From: Mesorhabditis belari | Taxonomy: Eukaryota > Nematoda > Chromadorea > Rhabditida > Rhabditidae | DNA: 64,000 nucleotides | Direction of reading: 5' to 3' | Assembly: GCA_958450365.1 (NCBI GenBank) | Contig: CAUEEP010000438.1 | Coordinates: 1-64,000 of the forward strand | Shown: piece by piece, positions 23,500 to 34,633 of the stretch | Position numbering within the stretch: position 1 is the stretch's first letter | Layout of the letters: the number at the start of each line of letters is the position of its first letter | Made by a program: the position numbers and the translations under genes | Notes under the pieces: model-generated | Databases searched by the model: none | What the model was told of the DNA's origin: nothing | The model's input: the letters and a program-made list of their open reading frames with translations, nothing else

Positions 23500-24066
23500 T
23501 TAAGAAATTAAAAAAATAAGAGATTTCTTCAGCTGAAGTGACTTGGTCACTTTTTGAGCGACCAGCCTTTAGACAGGGTTTTAATGGGCTAATGAATAGG
23601 CAATGGGTCCCATTCAAAACCTAAAATCAAGTACTTAAAATAGGGAAAATTTGTGATTAAGGCAAATTTAATCTAAAGCTAATTAACTCTTCAGAATCAC
23701 CTATTTCAGCAAAAACCCTCAGTGCCGAGAAGATGACACTAAAAAAACTATTTTTTGAAATACAGCTTCTCTGTAAAAACTTTTTGGCCAAATATAGAGA
23801 TTATAGAGCGGATTGCTCATTCATGCTAGCTTTTCCTGATAAAGCATCCTTTTTCTGGTGCAAAAAGTGATCTGAATTTAAGCTGGAAAAATAATAATTT
23901 TCAAAAATCTCTAAAATTTAACGGAAATGCTGCACTCACTTTTTTTACGAGTAATTTCTTGGAGTCGACTTGTAAATACTAGAATAAAATGTTCTTCAAT
24001 GGGTGGATTCATTTTTAAGGAATCCCAGTCAAAGTTTTTCCGATAACTTTCTTTCCAACCTAATAT
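23500..24066 (+). mobile_element. Mariner-type MITE, copy 1 (left end truncated)
   Basis: Shares about 550 bp with 60671-61281 (same orientation) and 52840-53470 (inverted): 'TTCTTCAGCTGAAGTGACTT', 'AATGAATAGGCAAT', 'AAAATAGGGAAAATTTGTGA' and the right terminus 'CTTTCTTTCCAACCTAATA' at 24048. The left terminus is missing. Confidence 0.8.
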
Positions 24067-24239
24067 ATTTGGCTAGCTGAAACGGTGTTCAACCTAAGAA
24101 CTTCAACCCTAAGAAGACGACGATTTTGAGGGAGACGTGCTCATCGATCGGAATATTGCGGTACATTTTTTGGAGAATCTAGATCTAGATATCTAGATAT
24201 GTAAATGCTACTTTATATATAATATATATAATAATAGAT

Positions 24240-24460
24240 ACCGTATTCTCTCTAATAGTAGTGCACCCCGGCGAGCCGAGTTGGTGACGATTTTACGGTT
24301 TCCAAGCTGTTGCAGAAGCTCAACACTGAAATCCCCCACAAGATCTGATCGTCAGCTACATTTTCCGACCCCACATCGATAGGTTCTGATAAGCGCTTTT
24401 CGAGATTTCGAGCAATCTAGGCGACGCTCAGGGTGCACTACTATTAGAGAGAATACGGTT
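24240..24460. mobile_element. MITE with CCGTATTCTCTCTAATAGTA termini, copy 1
   Basis: About 220 bp with inverted termini of about 27 bp (ACCGTATTCTCTCTAATAGT at 24240 and its complement ending 24459). A second copy at 46158-46373 is similar along its whole length. It sits directly 5' of lectin copy A and may have removed or replaced that gene's N-terminal exons. Confidence 0.88.
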
Positions 24461-24495
24461 TGCGGATTTCAGAGTTAAAATGCGAACTTTTTCAG

Positions 24496-25829
24496 AAGAG
24501 CTCAAAATACGGAAGTGAGAGACGGAAAAGCCAAGATAGGAGAGCTCGAAGGGAAAATCAACGCGTTGCAGAGCAAGAACTCTGGCCTCGAAACCCAAAT
24601 GTGAGTTTATTTGGTATCTCTTGTCGACTGAGACTTGGGAAAACAGTTTTTTCACTCCCAAAACACCCATTCCACTCAATTCCTCTCTAGAAAATTTGAA
24701 AGGGAGAATAAAACCGAAATGGTGAAGTTGCAGGCAGATTTGTGAGTTTTTTTAAGGAAAAGGATTGAGTATTTGTCTAAAGAATCTGGACTAATGTTTT
24801 CCGAAGAAATTCAGAAATCGAACCATGAATCTCTTGGATCTGTATCGGGATGGATGGTCGTATTTGGCAGAAGCCGCTTCTTGGTACAAGGTTTGGTGGC
24901 TGTTGTGAACCAGGATTATCTTCATCTCGAGGCTCCCAATCACGAAATGACATCCGATAATGCCGAGGCATATTGTGCGAGTCGAGAGGGCCATTTAGTC
25001 TCCATTCACAGTCGGGAAGAGAACGATTTTGTTCAGAAACTCGGTAAGAAATCGAAATGATTCAATTCTGAAAATTCATGATTTTCGTAGAAATGTATGT
25101 TTTATAAACCAAAAACAATCGATATTTATTTCAGCCAAAACTGTTGATTCGGGTTATTTGTTCTGGATCGGACTAAAGGTTGAATTTTTCTTATTGAAAG
25201 AAATAAATAAAAGAAAGTAATAATTCTTTCTGCCATTTTCGGAAGGCTCTCTTGAAAAAATGATTCGTTTGACTGATAGTGATTTGATGTAAATCTGAAA
25301 TGATAGAAATTGATAGAAATCTAATTTGAATTAAAAAACTAGAATAGATTTAAAACGGAAAAAATTTGGTTCAGATATCAACGGTGAAACTCATTGATAG
25401 AAATAATGGTATCAATTGGAAAACTAGAGTAATTTCAATAACGATAAAGGAAAATCGGATCGAAATCTCGATATCTGAACATAAAAATTTCTTTATTCAG
25501 AGAAATCCGAACAAAGGAAATGCTTTGGAATGGACGGATGGAAGTTCGCTGGATTTCACGAATTGGGGGGCTGGACACCTGAATTCGGACCCCCACACTT
25601 ATGTGAGATTTTCAACGTGAAATCATCAATATTTATTCAAATTTGCAATGCATGATTAATCCAGAAATATTTTGATCAATTTGAGGAAAATTCTTTTTGT
25701 GAAAAAACGCAAAGTGTTTTATCAAAGGATTTCCAACAGAAATGAACACATTTCAGCTAGGGACCGGCACTGGGAAATTCTCCTACCTATCAGACTCGGT
25801 TTATCTGCAAAAGGAGCTCTCAATTCTGA
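24496..25829 (+). pseudogene. Coiled-coil C-type lectin-domain gene, copy A (5' truncated, 3' frameshift)
   Basis: Coiled-coil exons at 24496-24600 ('RDGKAKIGELEGKINALQSK') and 24691-24741 ('NKTEMVKLQADL'). CTLD exons at about 24773-25043 (with 'AEAYCASREGHLVSIHS'), 25136-25178 ('LFWIGLK'), 25501-25602 ('ALEWTDGSSLDFTNWG') and 25757-25829. The last exon has lost one base relative to copies C-F, so the Cys-containing 'FICKRSSQF' is reached out of frame. No membrane-anchor exon precedes it; a MITE ends 36 bp upstream. The CTLD signature (Cys, 'LVSIHS', 'WIGL', 'WTDGS') is clear. Probably non-functional. It faces copy B tail to tail. Confidence 0.8.
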
Positions 25830-25969
25830 TAAATGCTTTGTGTTCTTTTCTGTGGACAAAAATCAATAAATCCCATTTTATTCAATCTTCTGAAAACACA
25901 CAACTGCACATTATCTTTTTCTTTATTTCTGAATTGTTTCTTCAAAATCTCATATAAAAAGTTTTCCCA

Positions 25970-26155
25970 AAAACCCAGAATTCCGCCGGAAGCTGCAAGG
26001 ATTTTGCTCTCTCGTAGCCCCTGCATAGACTATTGGATAAACGTGTTGAACATCAATGGACATCAACATGAGGAAACTGATAATTCTTCGTGAAGGTCGC
26101 TCTTCTCGTCCCTCAACTTGTCGATTTGTCTTTGATTTTTGTTCTCTCTTTTTTG
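25970..26155 (-). pseudogene. Coiled-coil tail exons, copy 1
   Basis: The minus strand encodes 'RQIDKLRDEKSDLHEEL' and then, after a short intron (GT near 26085; CAG near 26027), a tail like 'AKSLQLPAEFWVFGKTF'. The same two-exon tail recurs at 46600-46800 and 57660-57870, and its last exon at 36187-36262, each time beside a lectin 3' end. The parent protein is unknown. Confidence 0.55.
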
Positions 26156-26264
26156 TTCTCACTGTTGGTTCTGTAGGCGGAGATTTGCGAACAAAACATT
26201 TGGCGATTAATTATGCATTGGAAATTTGAATAAATATTGGTGATTTCACGTTAAAAATCTCACC

Positions 26265-27800
26265 TTAGCGTGGGTGTTCAAATTGTCCGGGAGGTCTCCC
26301 GGTAACCAATTCGTGAAATCCAACGAACTTCCATCCGTCCATTCAAAAGCATTTCCTTTATTCGGGTTTCTCTGAATAAGCAAACTTTTATGTCTCACTG
26401 TTGATCTTTCAACCAAATTTTTTTTCCATTTTAAAACTATTCTGGTTTTTCAATTCAACTTAGATTTCTATCAATTTTTATCATTTCAGATTTCTGTCAA
26501 AGAACCATCAATTAAACGAATCATTTTTCACAAAGAGGCCTCCGACAATGGCTGAAAGAGTCATTACTTTCTATATGATTATTTATGTCTCAATAAGAAA
26601 AATAAGAAAAAAGTCTTTCAATAAGAAAAATTCAACCTTCAGTCCGATCCAGAGCCACCAATGCGAAGGAGCAGCTTTCACTGAAATAAGTATCGGTTAT
26701 TTTTGGTTTATAAGAAAAAAATTTCTACGAAAATCATGAATTTTCAGAATTGAATCTTTTCGATTTCTTAACGAGTTCCCAAACAAAATCGTTCTCTTCC
26801 TGAGTGTGAATGGAGACTAAATGGCTCTTTCGAATCGCATAATATGCCTCGGCTTCCACAGATGTCATTTCTTGATCGATAACCTTGGGACAAAGATAAT
26901 CCTGGTTCACAACATCTACCAGACCTTGTACCAAGAAGCGGTTTTTGGCAAATACGACCATCCACCCGGGTCCAAGAAAGTCATCATTCGATTTCGAAAA
27001 ACTTTACTTCAGACTTTTTAAACGAATACTCAATCTTTTTCCTTAAAAAGACCCAGAAATCTGCCCGCAACTTAACCATTTCGGCCGTTTTGTTTTCTCT
27101 TTCAAATTGTCTAGAGAGGAATTGATTGGTTTGAATGGAATTGTGTTTTAGGGGTCAAAAAACTGTTTTCTCAAGTCTCTGTCGACAGGAGCCTCCAATT
27201 TCGCCATTTTTTCTCGAGCCTCGACGAGTTTTGATAGAATAAACAAAAAAAATAAGCTCGGTTGGCATCAATGACAAGACTTTTCAGGAATCAAACCCAA
27301 CAAGAGTTGGGTTTGATTCCTGAAAAGTCTTGTCATTGAGACACTCAGCTTATTTCTTGTTTATTCTATCAAAACCGCTCTACTGATTTGCTTTCCTCCA
27401 AAAAAAACTCACAAATTACTTTGGCAAGATTTCAACCAGACGGTATCCCGACAATCCTTTTCACGGCTGAAATCCGAGATCATCGAAAAATCTCTTTCTG
27501 ACGAACTTCAAAGTACGACGATCACCAGACAGAATTTCTTCTTGATCTATCGGAGATCTGAATGGTTAAAAACATCGCTATTTGAGGGGAAAAGAATACG
27601 TGAATTGATCCACTTGAACGCTTTGTAGAATCGAGGAAGAAATTTGATGGAAAAGAAGGAGGATCTTGATGAATAGCCCGAAGGTCATCACGCCCATTCC
27701 GATCAATTGGTTGATTCGTTTTGAATACGGGGAAATGGGAAGAACGAATGGAGGGACGATCCGATAAACAATTGTTTTTTACGGAAAAGAGCTTTTGAGA
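26265..27800 (-). pseudogene. Coiled-coil C-type lectin-domain gene, copy B (3' truncated)
   Basis: From the 5' end on the minus strand: a hydrophobic anchor like that of copy D near 27700 ('VYRIVPPFVLPISPYSK', then an M-G-V-M segment), a coiled-coil exon split by a foldback at 27231-27375, then CTLD exons at 26961-26770 ('EAEAYYAIRKSHLVSIHTQ'), about 26690-26645 ('WWLWIGLK') and about 26380-26265 ('FEWTDGSSLDFTNWLPG'). The first CTLD Cys is Tyr here ('AYYA' against 'AYCA'), and the final exon with 'ICK' is missing. Most likely dead. Confidence 0.7.
27231..27375. repeat. Local foldback inside lectin copy B
   Basis: About 65-bp arms around a 5-nt centre (AAGAG near 27302-27306): 'TTGATAGAATAAACAA' to 'GACTTTTCAGGAATCAAACC' is repeated in reverse complement. 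The right arm is normal lectin intron/exon sequence (compare 37790-37850). The left arm is a new inverted copy of it, inserted next to the 'LVEARG' coiled-coil codons. Confidence 0.85.
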
Positions 27801-28147
27801 GCTTTGAAATTGTTCAGAAAAGCAATCGCCTTCCAACCGACGATTGACTCATTAAGCCGTTGAAAGAATTGCTTTGAATAGATATTCGAACAAAAAGTCG
27901 CATTTCATGAAAAATAAAACCCGTCAATTCGTGTGAAGTTGGTGAGTGATAAAACGCGGAGTTTGAAACAGAAATGTGAGTATTTTCATGTATGTTTCAC
28001 AGACTTTGCAAAACTCCATGCAAGATTCTTTAATTTTTTCAGAGATATTAAAACGGTCAGAGATTGAGAAGCGGCACACTGATTTGTGAATTATCAGGTT
28101 GGCAAAAAAGAAATGCGCGTTTTCGTTAAAAGTTTATTTTATTATAT

Positions 28148-29381
28148 TAGCTTGGTAAATATGAAAGGTTATTTTTTACAAAAAATATTGCCCTGTCGTT
28201 ACGAAGAACATTCGCTGTGTAGGATTTTTCTCAATAATATGTCAAAATGTGCTAATGCTTTTTTTGCAAAAACCTTTTTTGTTTTGAATAATATTTGTAT
28301 TGTTTCAGCTCAGCAAAGATGGATGACCAAAAATTTAAAATCAGGGCCGCCATTTTCTTTGAATTCAATTTAAACAAGAAAGCTACGGAATGCCATCAGA
28401 ACATTTGTACTGTTTTTTGGAGAAGCTGCTCTTACTTACAAACAATGTTGTGTTTGGTACGATCACTTCAAAACGGGAAACGAGTCATTGGAAGATGCAT
28501 CACATGGAAAGCCGCCGATTACTTTGGACGATCAGCTATTACTGAACTTGGATCCATTGCAAAAGTGTAGAAAATTAGCAGAAAAGTTCGGATGCACTCA
28601 TGTTACCATTTACACGTTCTTGGGAAATCATATCGAAGCGGGAAATGGCTCCCCCACGACCTCACTGATGCCCACAAAGTCACACGAGTCACCTTGAGCT
28701 CTGTTCTTCTACGTAAAGCTAGCCATCGTGACTTTTGGAAGTATTTTTTGACATCTGATGAGACTTGGCTTTCGTATGAAAATATTCAACTCTATGGACA
28801 GTGGCTGAGTTCGAAGCAGACCTCTCATCCTATCCCGAAGCCTCCGAAAAAGTTATGCTTTGTGTGTGGTGGAATGCTAAGGGATTGGCTCATTTGGAAA
28901 TATTAGATAAAGGAGACACTGTTGACGAAAGACTTTATGCAGAACAAATGGGTTGAGTCGATCCAGCATTGAGGAAAAAGAGGATCGATCCATCGAAGGT
29001 CAGATTTCTTCACGACAATGCTAGGCCTCACATTTCAAAGATCGTCCACGAACAAATCGATAAGTTGAGCTGAAAACTTCTTCCACACCCACCATACAGC
29101 CCTGATCTAGCCCCATCGGATTACCATCTCTTTCAGTCTATGAAACAAGCAGTTTCTGGACAGCAGTTCAAACAAAAGCAGGACATCGAAAATTGGGTTG
29201 CCAACTATTTTGCCTCTAAAAATCTTCAATTTTACGAGGACGGTATTCGTGATTTGGGGCGATGTTGGAAAGAAGTTATTAATGCTTGTGGTGGATACAT
29301 TTGATTTTGAAAGTGTTTAAATAAGTTTTCCTGTTATGTTACAAATGATCAAAAAAATAACCTTTCATATTTACCAAGCTA
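28148..29381 (+). mobile_element. Inner mariner, full length, inserted in another mariner
   Basis: Inverted termini of about 30 bp: 'TAGCTTGGTAAATATGAAAG' at 28148 and its complement ending at 29381, at a TA target. It carries a decayed transposase on the plus strand. Confidence 0.9.
28319..29304 (+). pseudogene. Mariner transposase of the inner element
   Basis: It starts 'MDDQKFKIRAAIFFEFNLNK' at 28319. Conserved features in order: N-terminal HTH, 'HDLTDAHKV', 'TSDETWLSYE' (first Asp), 'VWWNAKGLAHLEIL', 'FLHDNARPHISK' (second Asp), 'PPYSPDLAPSDYHLF' (third Asp; the DD34D type of mariner) and a C-terminus ending at 29304. The frame is broken by several frameshifts (near 28420, about 28600 and about 28860) and in-frame TGAs (for example after 'YAEQMG' and after 'EQIDKLS'). 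Non-functional. Confidence 0.88.
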
Positions 29382-29403
29382 ATAAAAACAAGATAACAAT
29401 ACA

Positions 29404-29811
29404 TTAATTCACAAGGTATTCGCCATCTGCATCAATGACTTGTCGCCAACGTTCACGCAGAGAATGGATGCCCTTCTTGAAGAACTCGACCGGCTGCGAC
29501 TCGAAGAAGTTGGACACCCAAATTTGGACCTCGTCGCGGTTCTTGAACTTTTTCTCAGCCAAGGAGTGGTGCATTGATCGGAACAGATGGTAGTCGGAAG
29601 GCGCCAGGTCTGGGCTGTATGGCGGATGAGGCAGGACTTCCCAGCCCATTTCTTCAATTTTCTGCTGGGTGATTTTTGCGACATGTGGCCGAGCGTTGTC
29701 GTGGAGGAATTTTGTCGACGCGGTATCCACACCTTGACGTCGCAGCGCCTGGTCCACGCGATCCAATTGGCCTTGTCTGAGTGTAGATTTGGATTCCCCG
29801 TGAAAATTCAC
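29404..29811 (-). pseudogene. Mariner transposase, C-terminal half (outer element)
   Basis: Open for 135 codons with 'FLHDNARPHVAKITQQKIEE' (second Asp), 'PPYSPDLAPSDYHLFRSM' (third Asp) and a complete mariner C-terminus. The first catalytic Asp and the DNA-binding half are missing, so it cannot be active. It has fewer lesions than the inner element's transposase despite being the host of the insertion. Confidence 0.88.
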
Positions 29812-29904
29812 CCTAGAAAATGTGGTTTTAATAATGATTTTCGGTTTTTACTTACCCTCTTCGTCGAAATTACTTACCCTCTTCGTCGAAACATCGTATT
29901 CTGA

Positions 29905-30400
29905 CTAGTCTGACAGGTAGTCTGACTTTGACTGAGATTTTCTCTATGTTTTTATATTAAATTTTACTAAGGAAATTGTGGTTTTCTATAACAAAATTTC
30001 ATAAGGAACATTTTAAGACCAACCACAAGTTGATCGGTCAACCGGAAGTTGAGATATGGAGGAAAAGAGAAGAGTCGTCAAACTCCGCCTAACAATAGTA
30101 CAATTGTTAAGGAAAAAGAGAGTAAAAATGTAGAATCTGTTTTGTAGACTTACCGATAAAAACATAGAGAAAATTAGGGTCAAAGTCGAGATAAGTCTCT
30201 GACCCCCCTCAGAGAATCAGGGTTTGACGACTCTTCTCTTTTTCTCCACTTCTCAACTGCTAACTGTCGGATCGACTTCTGGTTGATTTTAAAATGTTCC
30301 TTATGAAATTTCGTTATAGAAAACCACAATCTACTTAGTACACTTTAATAGAAAAATATCGAGAAATTTTCACGCAAAGTTGAACAACCTACCCGAAAGG
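29905..30400. repeat. Foldback repeat
   Basis: About 125-bp arms: 'GTGGTTTTCTATAAC' with 'TTTCATAAGGAACATTTTAA' near 29975-30020 recur in reverse complement near 30285-30330. 'GAGAAGAGTCGTCAAACTC' pairs with 'GACGACTCTTCTC'. Outer parts around 'CATAGAGAAAAT' are also inverted. Related fragments continue at 30401-30480 and 30590-30720. The last has its own hairpin, TCTACCCCTCCCTAG with CTAGGGGAGGGGTAGA. No coding sequence. Confidence 0.75.
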
Positions 30401-31033
30401 AAATCCACAACTTACTTACTACACTTTAATATAAAAACATAGAGAAAATTTTGGTCAAAATTGAACTATTTACTTGGAAGAGTCGATCCAGTTAAATGGT
30501 CCATAACTCCAGGTCAGAAACCCAAACAACTCATCGTTTGTTTTATTAGAACCTACATAAAAATTTAGTAAAGAAATATAGAATCTGTTTTGTAAACTTA
30601 CTGATAAAAACAGAGAAAATTAGGGTCAAAGTCGAGATAAGTGTCTACCCCTCCCTAGAGATTTGTCTAGGGGAGGGGTAGAGAGTCGGAGTTTGACGAC
30701 TCTCCTCTTTCCCGCCATCAGAAAGAGAATAAATGGATAACCAAATTATGCAAAACGCGTAGGATCAAAAAAAGGAAAATCGCCGGATCACTGGATCACA
30801 CCACAAAAACATGTACAAATTTTAAACACCTACCCTTCTTTAGCATCTCACAGCAGGACAGATGTGAACGTTAGAAGGAGACGGGAAAATGTGACGTCTA
30901 TTAGCTGACGACGATTTGCCTCGAGCATTTTCTCGTCTTAACCCCCACAATCATTAAAATACACAGTCTCGAATATTCGATCCATTCGATATTTGATCTA
31001 TTCGATTATTCGATTCGATAGTCTAGCATCGCA

Positions 31034-32062
31034 ATGATGACCTTCAGAAATTTGCGTTCCTTCCCGGCTCTTCTCGAATCGCAGGTTATAGGGAAATTGG
31101 CCGTGTTCGAGGCCTTTTAACTGCTACGAGTTAATCATCGTCTTCGCTCATTTGTCCTGTTTCATGGACCTTATCTTTCGAATCTTCAAAGTGTAGACGT
31201 TACGCTTCACCACGCGAAATTCGAAAACGGTGAGATTATAGCCTTGGGCATAACCATTCATATCCTGCATCACTCTAACTATTGGCTTTTTCATTCGAGC
31301 AACGTGAAGAATGACGTGAAGCATCTTCAGGTTGGTGCAAGTGCCACTGTTCAAGTGAATACTTCGCAGGGGAGACTCTTTCAAAAGTTAATCCATTTCG
31401 CTGATTTGAAAATATTCTGCTTTCAAAGAACTGTCCTTTCAGAAAACAAAACAGAATTTGATGCTTCTAAATTTCTCCCCTCCACTCTAAGGAATCCATT
31501 AAGAGGGTTTTCAATTGGTTTTCCTAGTGATTTGAGCGTGACTCGATCACTTCTTTCAAGATATGGTTTTATACAAGTGACGAAGCGTTTCCAAATTAAC
31601 TGGAGCTCCTTGCTTTTTCTTTCTGATGACCTTGATCGGGAACTTGCGGTTTTCATGAAAAACCATTGGTCACTATGTGAAGATCTCGACCTAATACGTC
31701 TTCCTTCTCAGCTTTTCAACGAGAATCTTTCGTTAATGCAAGAAAATGTGAAACTCCAAGCTGTCCTCAGAAGTTGGGATAACTTCACGAGTTGTGTCGA
31801 GTTTTTCGCGTCACGGAATTGTTTTAATGCGTCGTATTGCAGTGTTGGGCATTATGGAAATCTAGTGAGGAAAGAAGATCCTAGATACAAAAAACTACTA
31901 GACATTTTCGATCGTGCGCACATGCCTCTTGTTGAGGCAGAGTTTATCGACCAGTCCACGGAGCAGCTCTTTTTTCACCGACCGCCACTGGCCTACCGAT
32001 TTCAAATTAAATTGTGCTTCAATTACTCTCAAATGCATATTTTGCAATGTCAATCTTCTTGA
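31034..32062 (+). pseudogene. F-box-like single-exon gene with an in-frame TAA at codon 29
   Basis: From the ATG at 31034, one frame of 343 codons runs to the TGA at 32062, interrupted only by a TAA at 31118-31120. The N-terminus reads 'RSFPALLESQVIGKLAVFEA', stop, 'LLRVNHRLRSFV'. This matches the pattern of an F-box (LP...V..KI....D...L..VN+RLR), in which the stop takes the place of one internal residue. The remaining 300 residues are a leucine-rich, unrecognised C-terminal domain ('NLQSVDVTLHHAKFENGE', 'LRSWDNFTSCVEFF'), as in large nematode F-box families that recruit substrates to SCF ubiquitin ligases. Either a recent pseudogene or a gene translated from an internal start. F-box call moderate; gene call strong. 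Confidence 0.6.
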
Positions 32063-32221
32063 TAAATTAAAAATTACGATGTTTGTGTTTTCTCGCTTTT
32101 AATTATTGTAATTCTAGAATACGTATTTCATTCGTTACCTAATAAAAATATATCTTTCAGGAAAGCATGTCATGTTATGCACAAATATGTTTAAGTTTAA
32201 TAAGTAACCCCCAACCGAATT

Positions 32222-32290
32222 CCAGAAACAAGTGAGGAAAGGAGATCCGAGATACAAAAAGCAAATTATGAGGATTTGAGGTCCGGGATC
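32222..32290 (+). pseudogene. Duplicate fragment of the F-box-like gene
   Basis: 'AGTGAGGAAAGGAGATCCGA' onward repeats 31864-31905 of the upstream gene ('VRKEDPRYKK' against 'VRKGDPRYKK') and then diverges into a GGATCC-rich hairpin (GGGATCCATCGGTGGATCCC near 32286). Confidence 0.7.
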
Positions 32291-32796
32291 CATCGGTGGA
32301 TCCCGTCGTCCCAGATGGCAGTCACCCTGGGACCCACCGGTGAGTCCCATCGTCGTGAATGTGTTAAAACAGTCTTTATCAAAGAAAGTTCTTGAAAAGA
32401 TGTGTTTTCTACTTTTTCTTCTTTTTGCTTTGGCATTATTGTTAATTGTTAGTGAATGGATGTCAGATTAGGTGCGATCAGTAAGTCTGGAAAGTTTTGC
32501 TGGAAAGTCCGGAAAGAAATCTTGTTATTTCTTAGTTATCTTTGAGAAATGTAGTTATTTTTAACGATTAGAAGCTTTATTTAAAGCCATAATGCAATTC
32601 AAGGATGGAGATGGAAGTGTAGATTGGAATATTGATGTACGCTTTCCAAGGACAAACTATGGTTGGTCCGGAAAATTTGCTATGATTGGATGATTTAAGC
32701 GACCGGTTTAAAGGATCATCCAAAATTATGGCAACAAATTTTAGAAAACTATTCTTTTCCAAAAAACTTTCTACAAAAAGTAGCATGTATTATATA

Positions 32797-34633
32797 CTAT
32801 TTGAATTGAGAGCTCCTTTTGCAAATAAAACGAAACTGATCGGTAGGAGACCAGACCGTCCATTTCCCATCGAGGCTCCAAAGCTGAAATATGTTTATTT
32901 CTGATGGAAATCCTTCCATTAAGCATTTATTACTTTAGAAAAAAGAGTTTCCTCAGATTGCTTCAAATATTTTTGGATTAATTATGCATTCGAAATTGGA
33001 ATAAATATTCATGTTTTCCCCATGAAAATCTCACCAAAGCGTGGCTTTTCGAATCCGGCCATCCAACCTTCAAATTCGTGAAATCCACCGAACTTCCATC
33101 CGTCCATTCAAAAGCATTTTCTTTGTTCGGATTGCTCTGAATAAAAAAATTTCTATGTTTAGACATTGATATTCCGATCCGATTTCCCTTTCTTATTATT
33201 GAAATTATTCTAGTTTCCCAATCGAAACCATTATTTCTATCAAAGAACTATCAGTCAAACGAATCTTTTTTTACAAAGTGCGTTCCAAAGTGGCTGAAAA
33301 AAATGAAAGAATTAAGTTTAATATATTCATTTATGTCTTTCCATAAAAAAAATTCAACCTTCAGTCCGATCCAGAACAAAGACTCCGAACCAACATTTTT
33401 CGCTGAAATAAATATCGATTGTTTTTGGTTTATAAAGCATAAATTTCTAAGGAAATCATGAATTTTCAGAATTGAATCATTTTGATTTCTTACGGAGTTT
33501 CCAAACAAAATCGTTCTCTTCCTGACTGTGAATTGAGACTAAATGGCTTTTTCTGCCCCCACAATATGCCTCGGCTTCATCGAATGTCATTCTTTGATCG
33601 ATAAACTTGAGATGAAGATAATCCTGGTTCACAACATCCACCAAACCTTGTACCAAGAAGCGGTTTCTTCCAAATACAACCAGCCATCCAGATCCAAGAC
33701 CCAAATCATCATTCGATCTCTGAATTTCTTCTGAAAATCTTTACTCCGCACTTTTTTGGAACAAATACTACTTCCTTTTCCATAAAAAAACTCACAAATC
33801 TGCCTGCAACTTCGCGATTTCGGCCGTTTTGTTTTCCCTTTCAGATTGTCTAAAGAGGAATTGATTGGATTGAGTGGAATGGGTGTTTGGGAAATGAAAA
33901 AACTGTTTTCTTAAGTCTCAGTCGACAAGAGATGCCAAATGAACTCACATTTGAGCCCTCAATTCGGTTATTTTCGTTGCTCTAAAAGGAGTTCTGTTAG
34001 TTAACAATCTGTCATAACTAAGAATAACCAGAGAGAGAAGAAGACTCACAACTCGGCCTTTAGCTCCATGCTTTCGGACCTCAATTTCCTCTCGACCTCG
34101 GCATTTTCTTTCCTCGTTTCGTTCAACTCCTTCTCGCTGAACAACTCTAGCCAGTCAAATTCTAACAGTTTTCAACGTACAAATCGGCTTTCAACGCGGA
34201 AAAGGTCCTTGACATTTCGGCGACTTTGGAATCTCTAGATGTGTCTCATTCTTAGATATTTCTTTAAGCGATCTCAAGACTCACATCCCGGCTTTCAAAA
34301 GCAGCACCAATCTTCGTCGGTCGTTCGCAGAGTCCACTGATTTTTCCTCGAGCCTCGACGAGTTCTTGTCGGGTTCCATTCCTGAAAAGTCTTGTCATTT
34401 GGACACGCAAACCTATTTCTTGTTCATTGTCTCGAAAAAACCCACAAATTTCTTGGACAAGACCTCAAATTGATGGGATAGACAAATTGATGGGTATAAC
34501 TTGACGACGAACCCTCATCACTACTGCTGAAATCTGCGATCATCGAAAATCCCTTTCTGACCAACTTTGACGAAGAAATTCGATGGAAAAGAAGGAAAAT
34601 CGTGATGAATAGACCGACGGCCATCACACCCAT
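32797..34633 (-). pseudogene. Coiled-coil C-type lectin-domain gene, copy C
   Basis: The anchor exon carries 'MGVMAVGLFITIFLLFHR' (34633). The upstream cytosolic codons are interrupted by a TGA after 'ISLNSKP'. Coiled-coil exons lie between 34360 and 33790, several ending KAE/KAD-L before GTGAG. CTLD exons: 33704-33490 ('AEAYCGGRKSHLVSIHSQ'), about 33410-33360 ('LFWIGLK'), about 33142-33030 ('FEWTDGSSVDFTNL', with the usual Trp replaced by Leu), and a last exon starting near 32891 ('DGKWTVWSPT', 'FICKRSSQF') that stops at 32797. The junction into the first CTLD exon has a 1-nt shift relative to the other copies, so the frame may be broken. The 5' two-thirds is nearly identical to the region at 49425-51270. 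Confidence 0.65.

Larger units (their letters stand above)
28096..29815 (-). mobile_element. Outer mariner, 5'-truncated, carrying a nested mariner
   Basis: The 3' terminus 'AGGTTGGCAAAAAAGAAATG' lies at 28096. The transposase C-terminal half lies at 29811-29404 on the minus strand. The gap between them is filled by the second mariner (28148-29381), which inserted just downstream of the outer stop codon. The outer element's N-terminal half and 5' terminus are gone. Confidence 0.82.
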
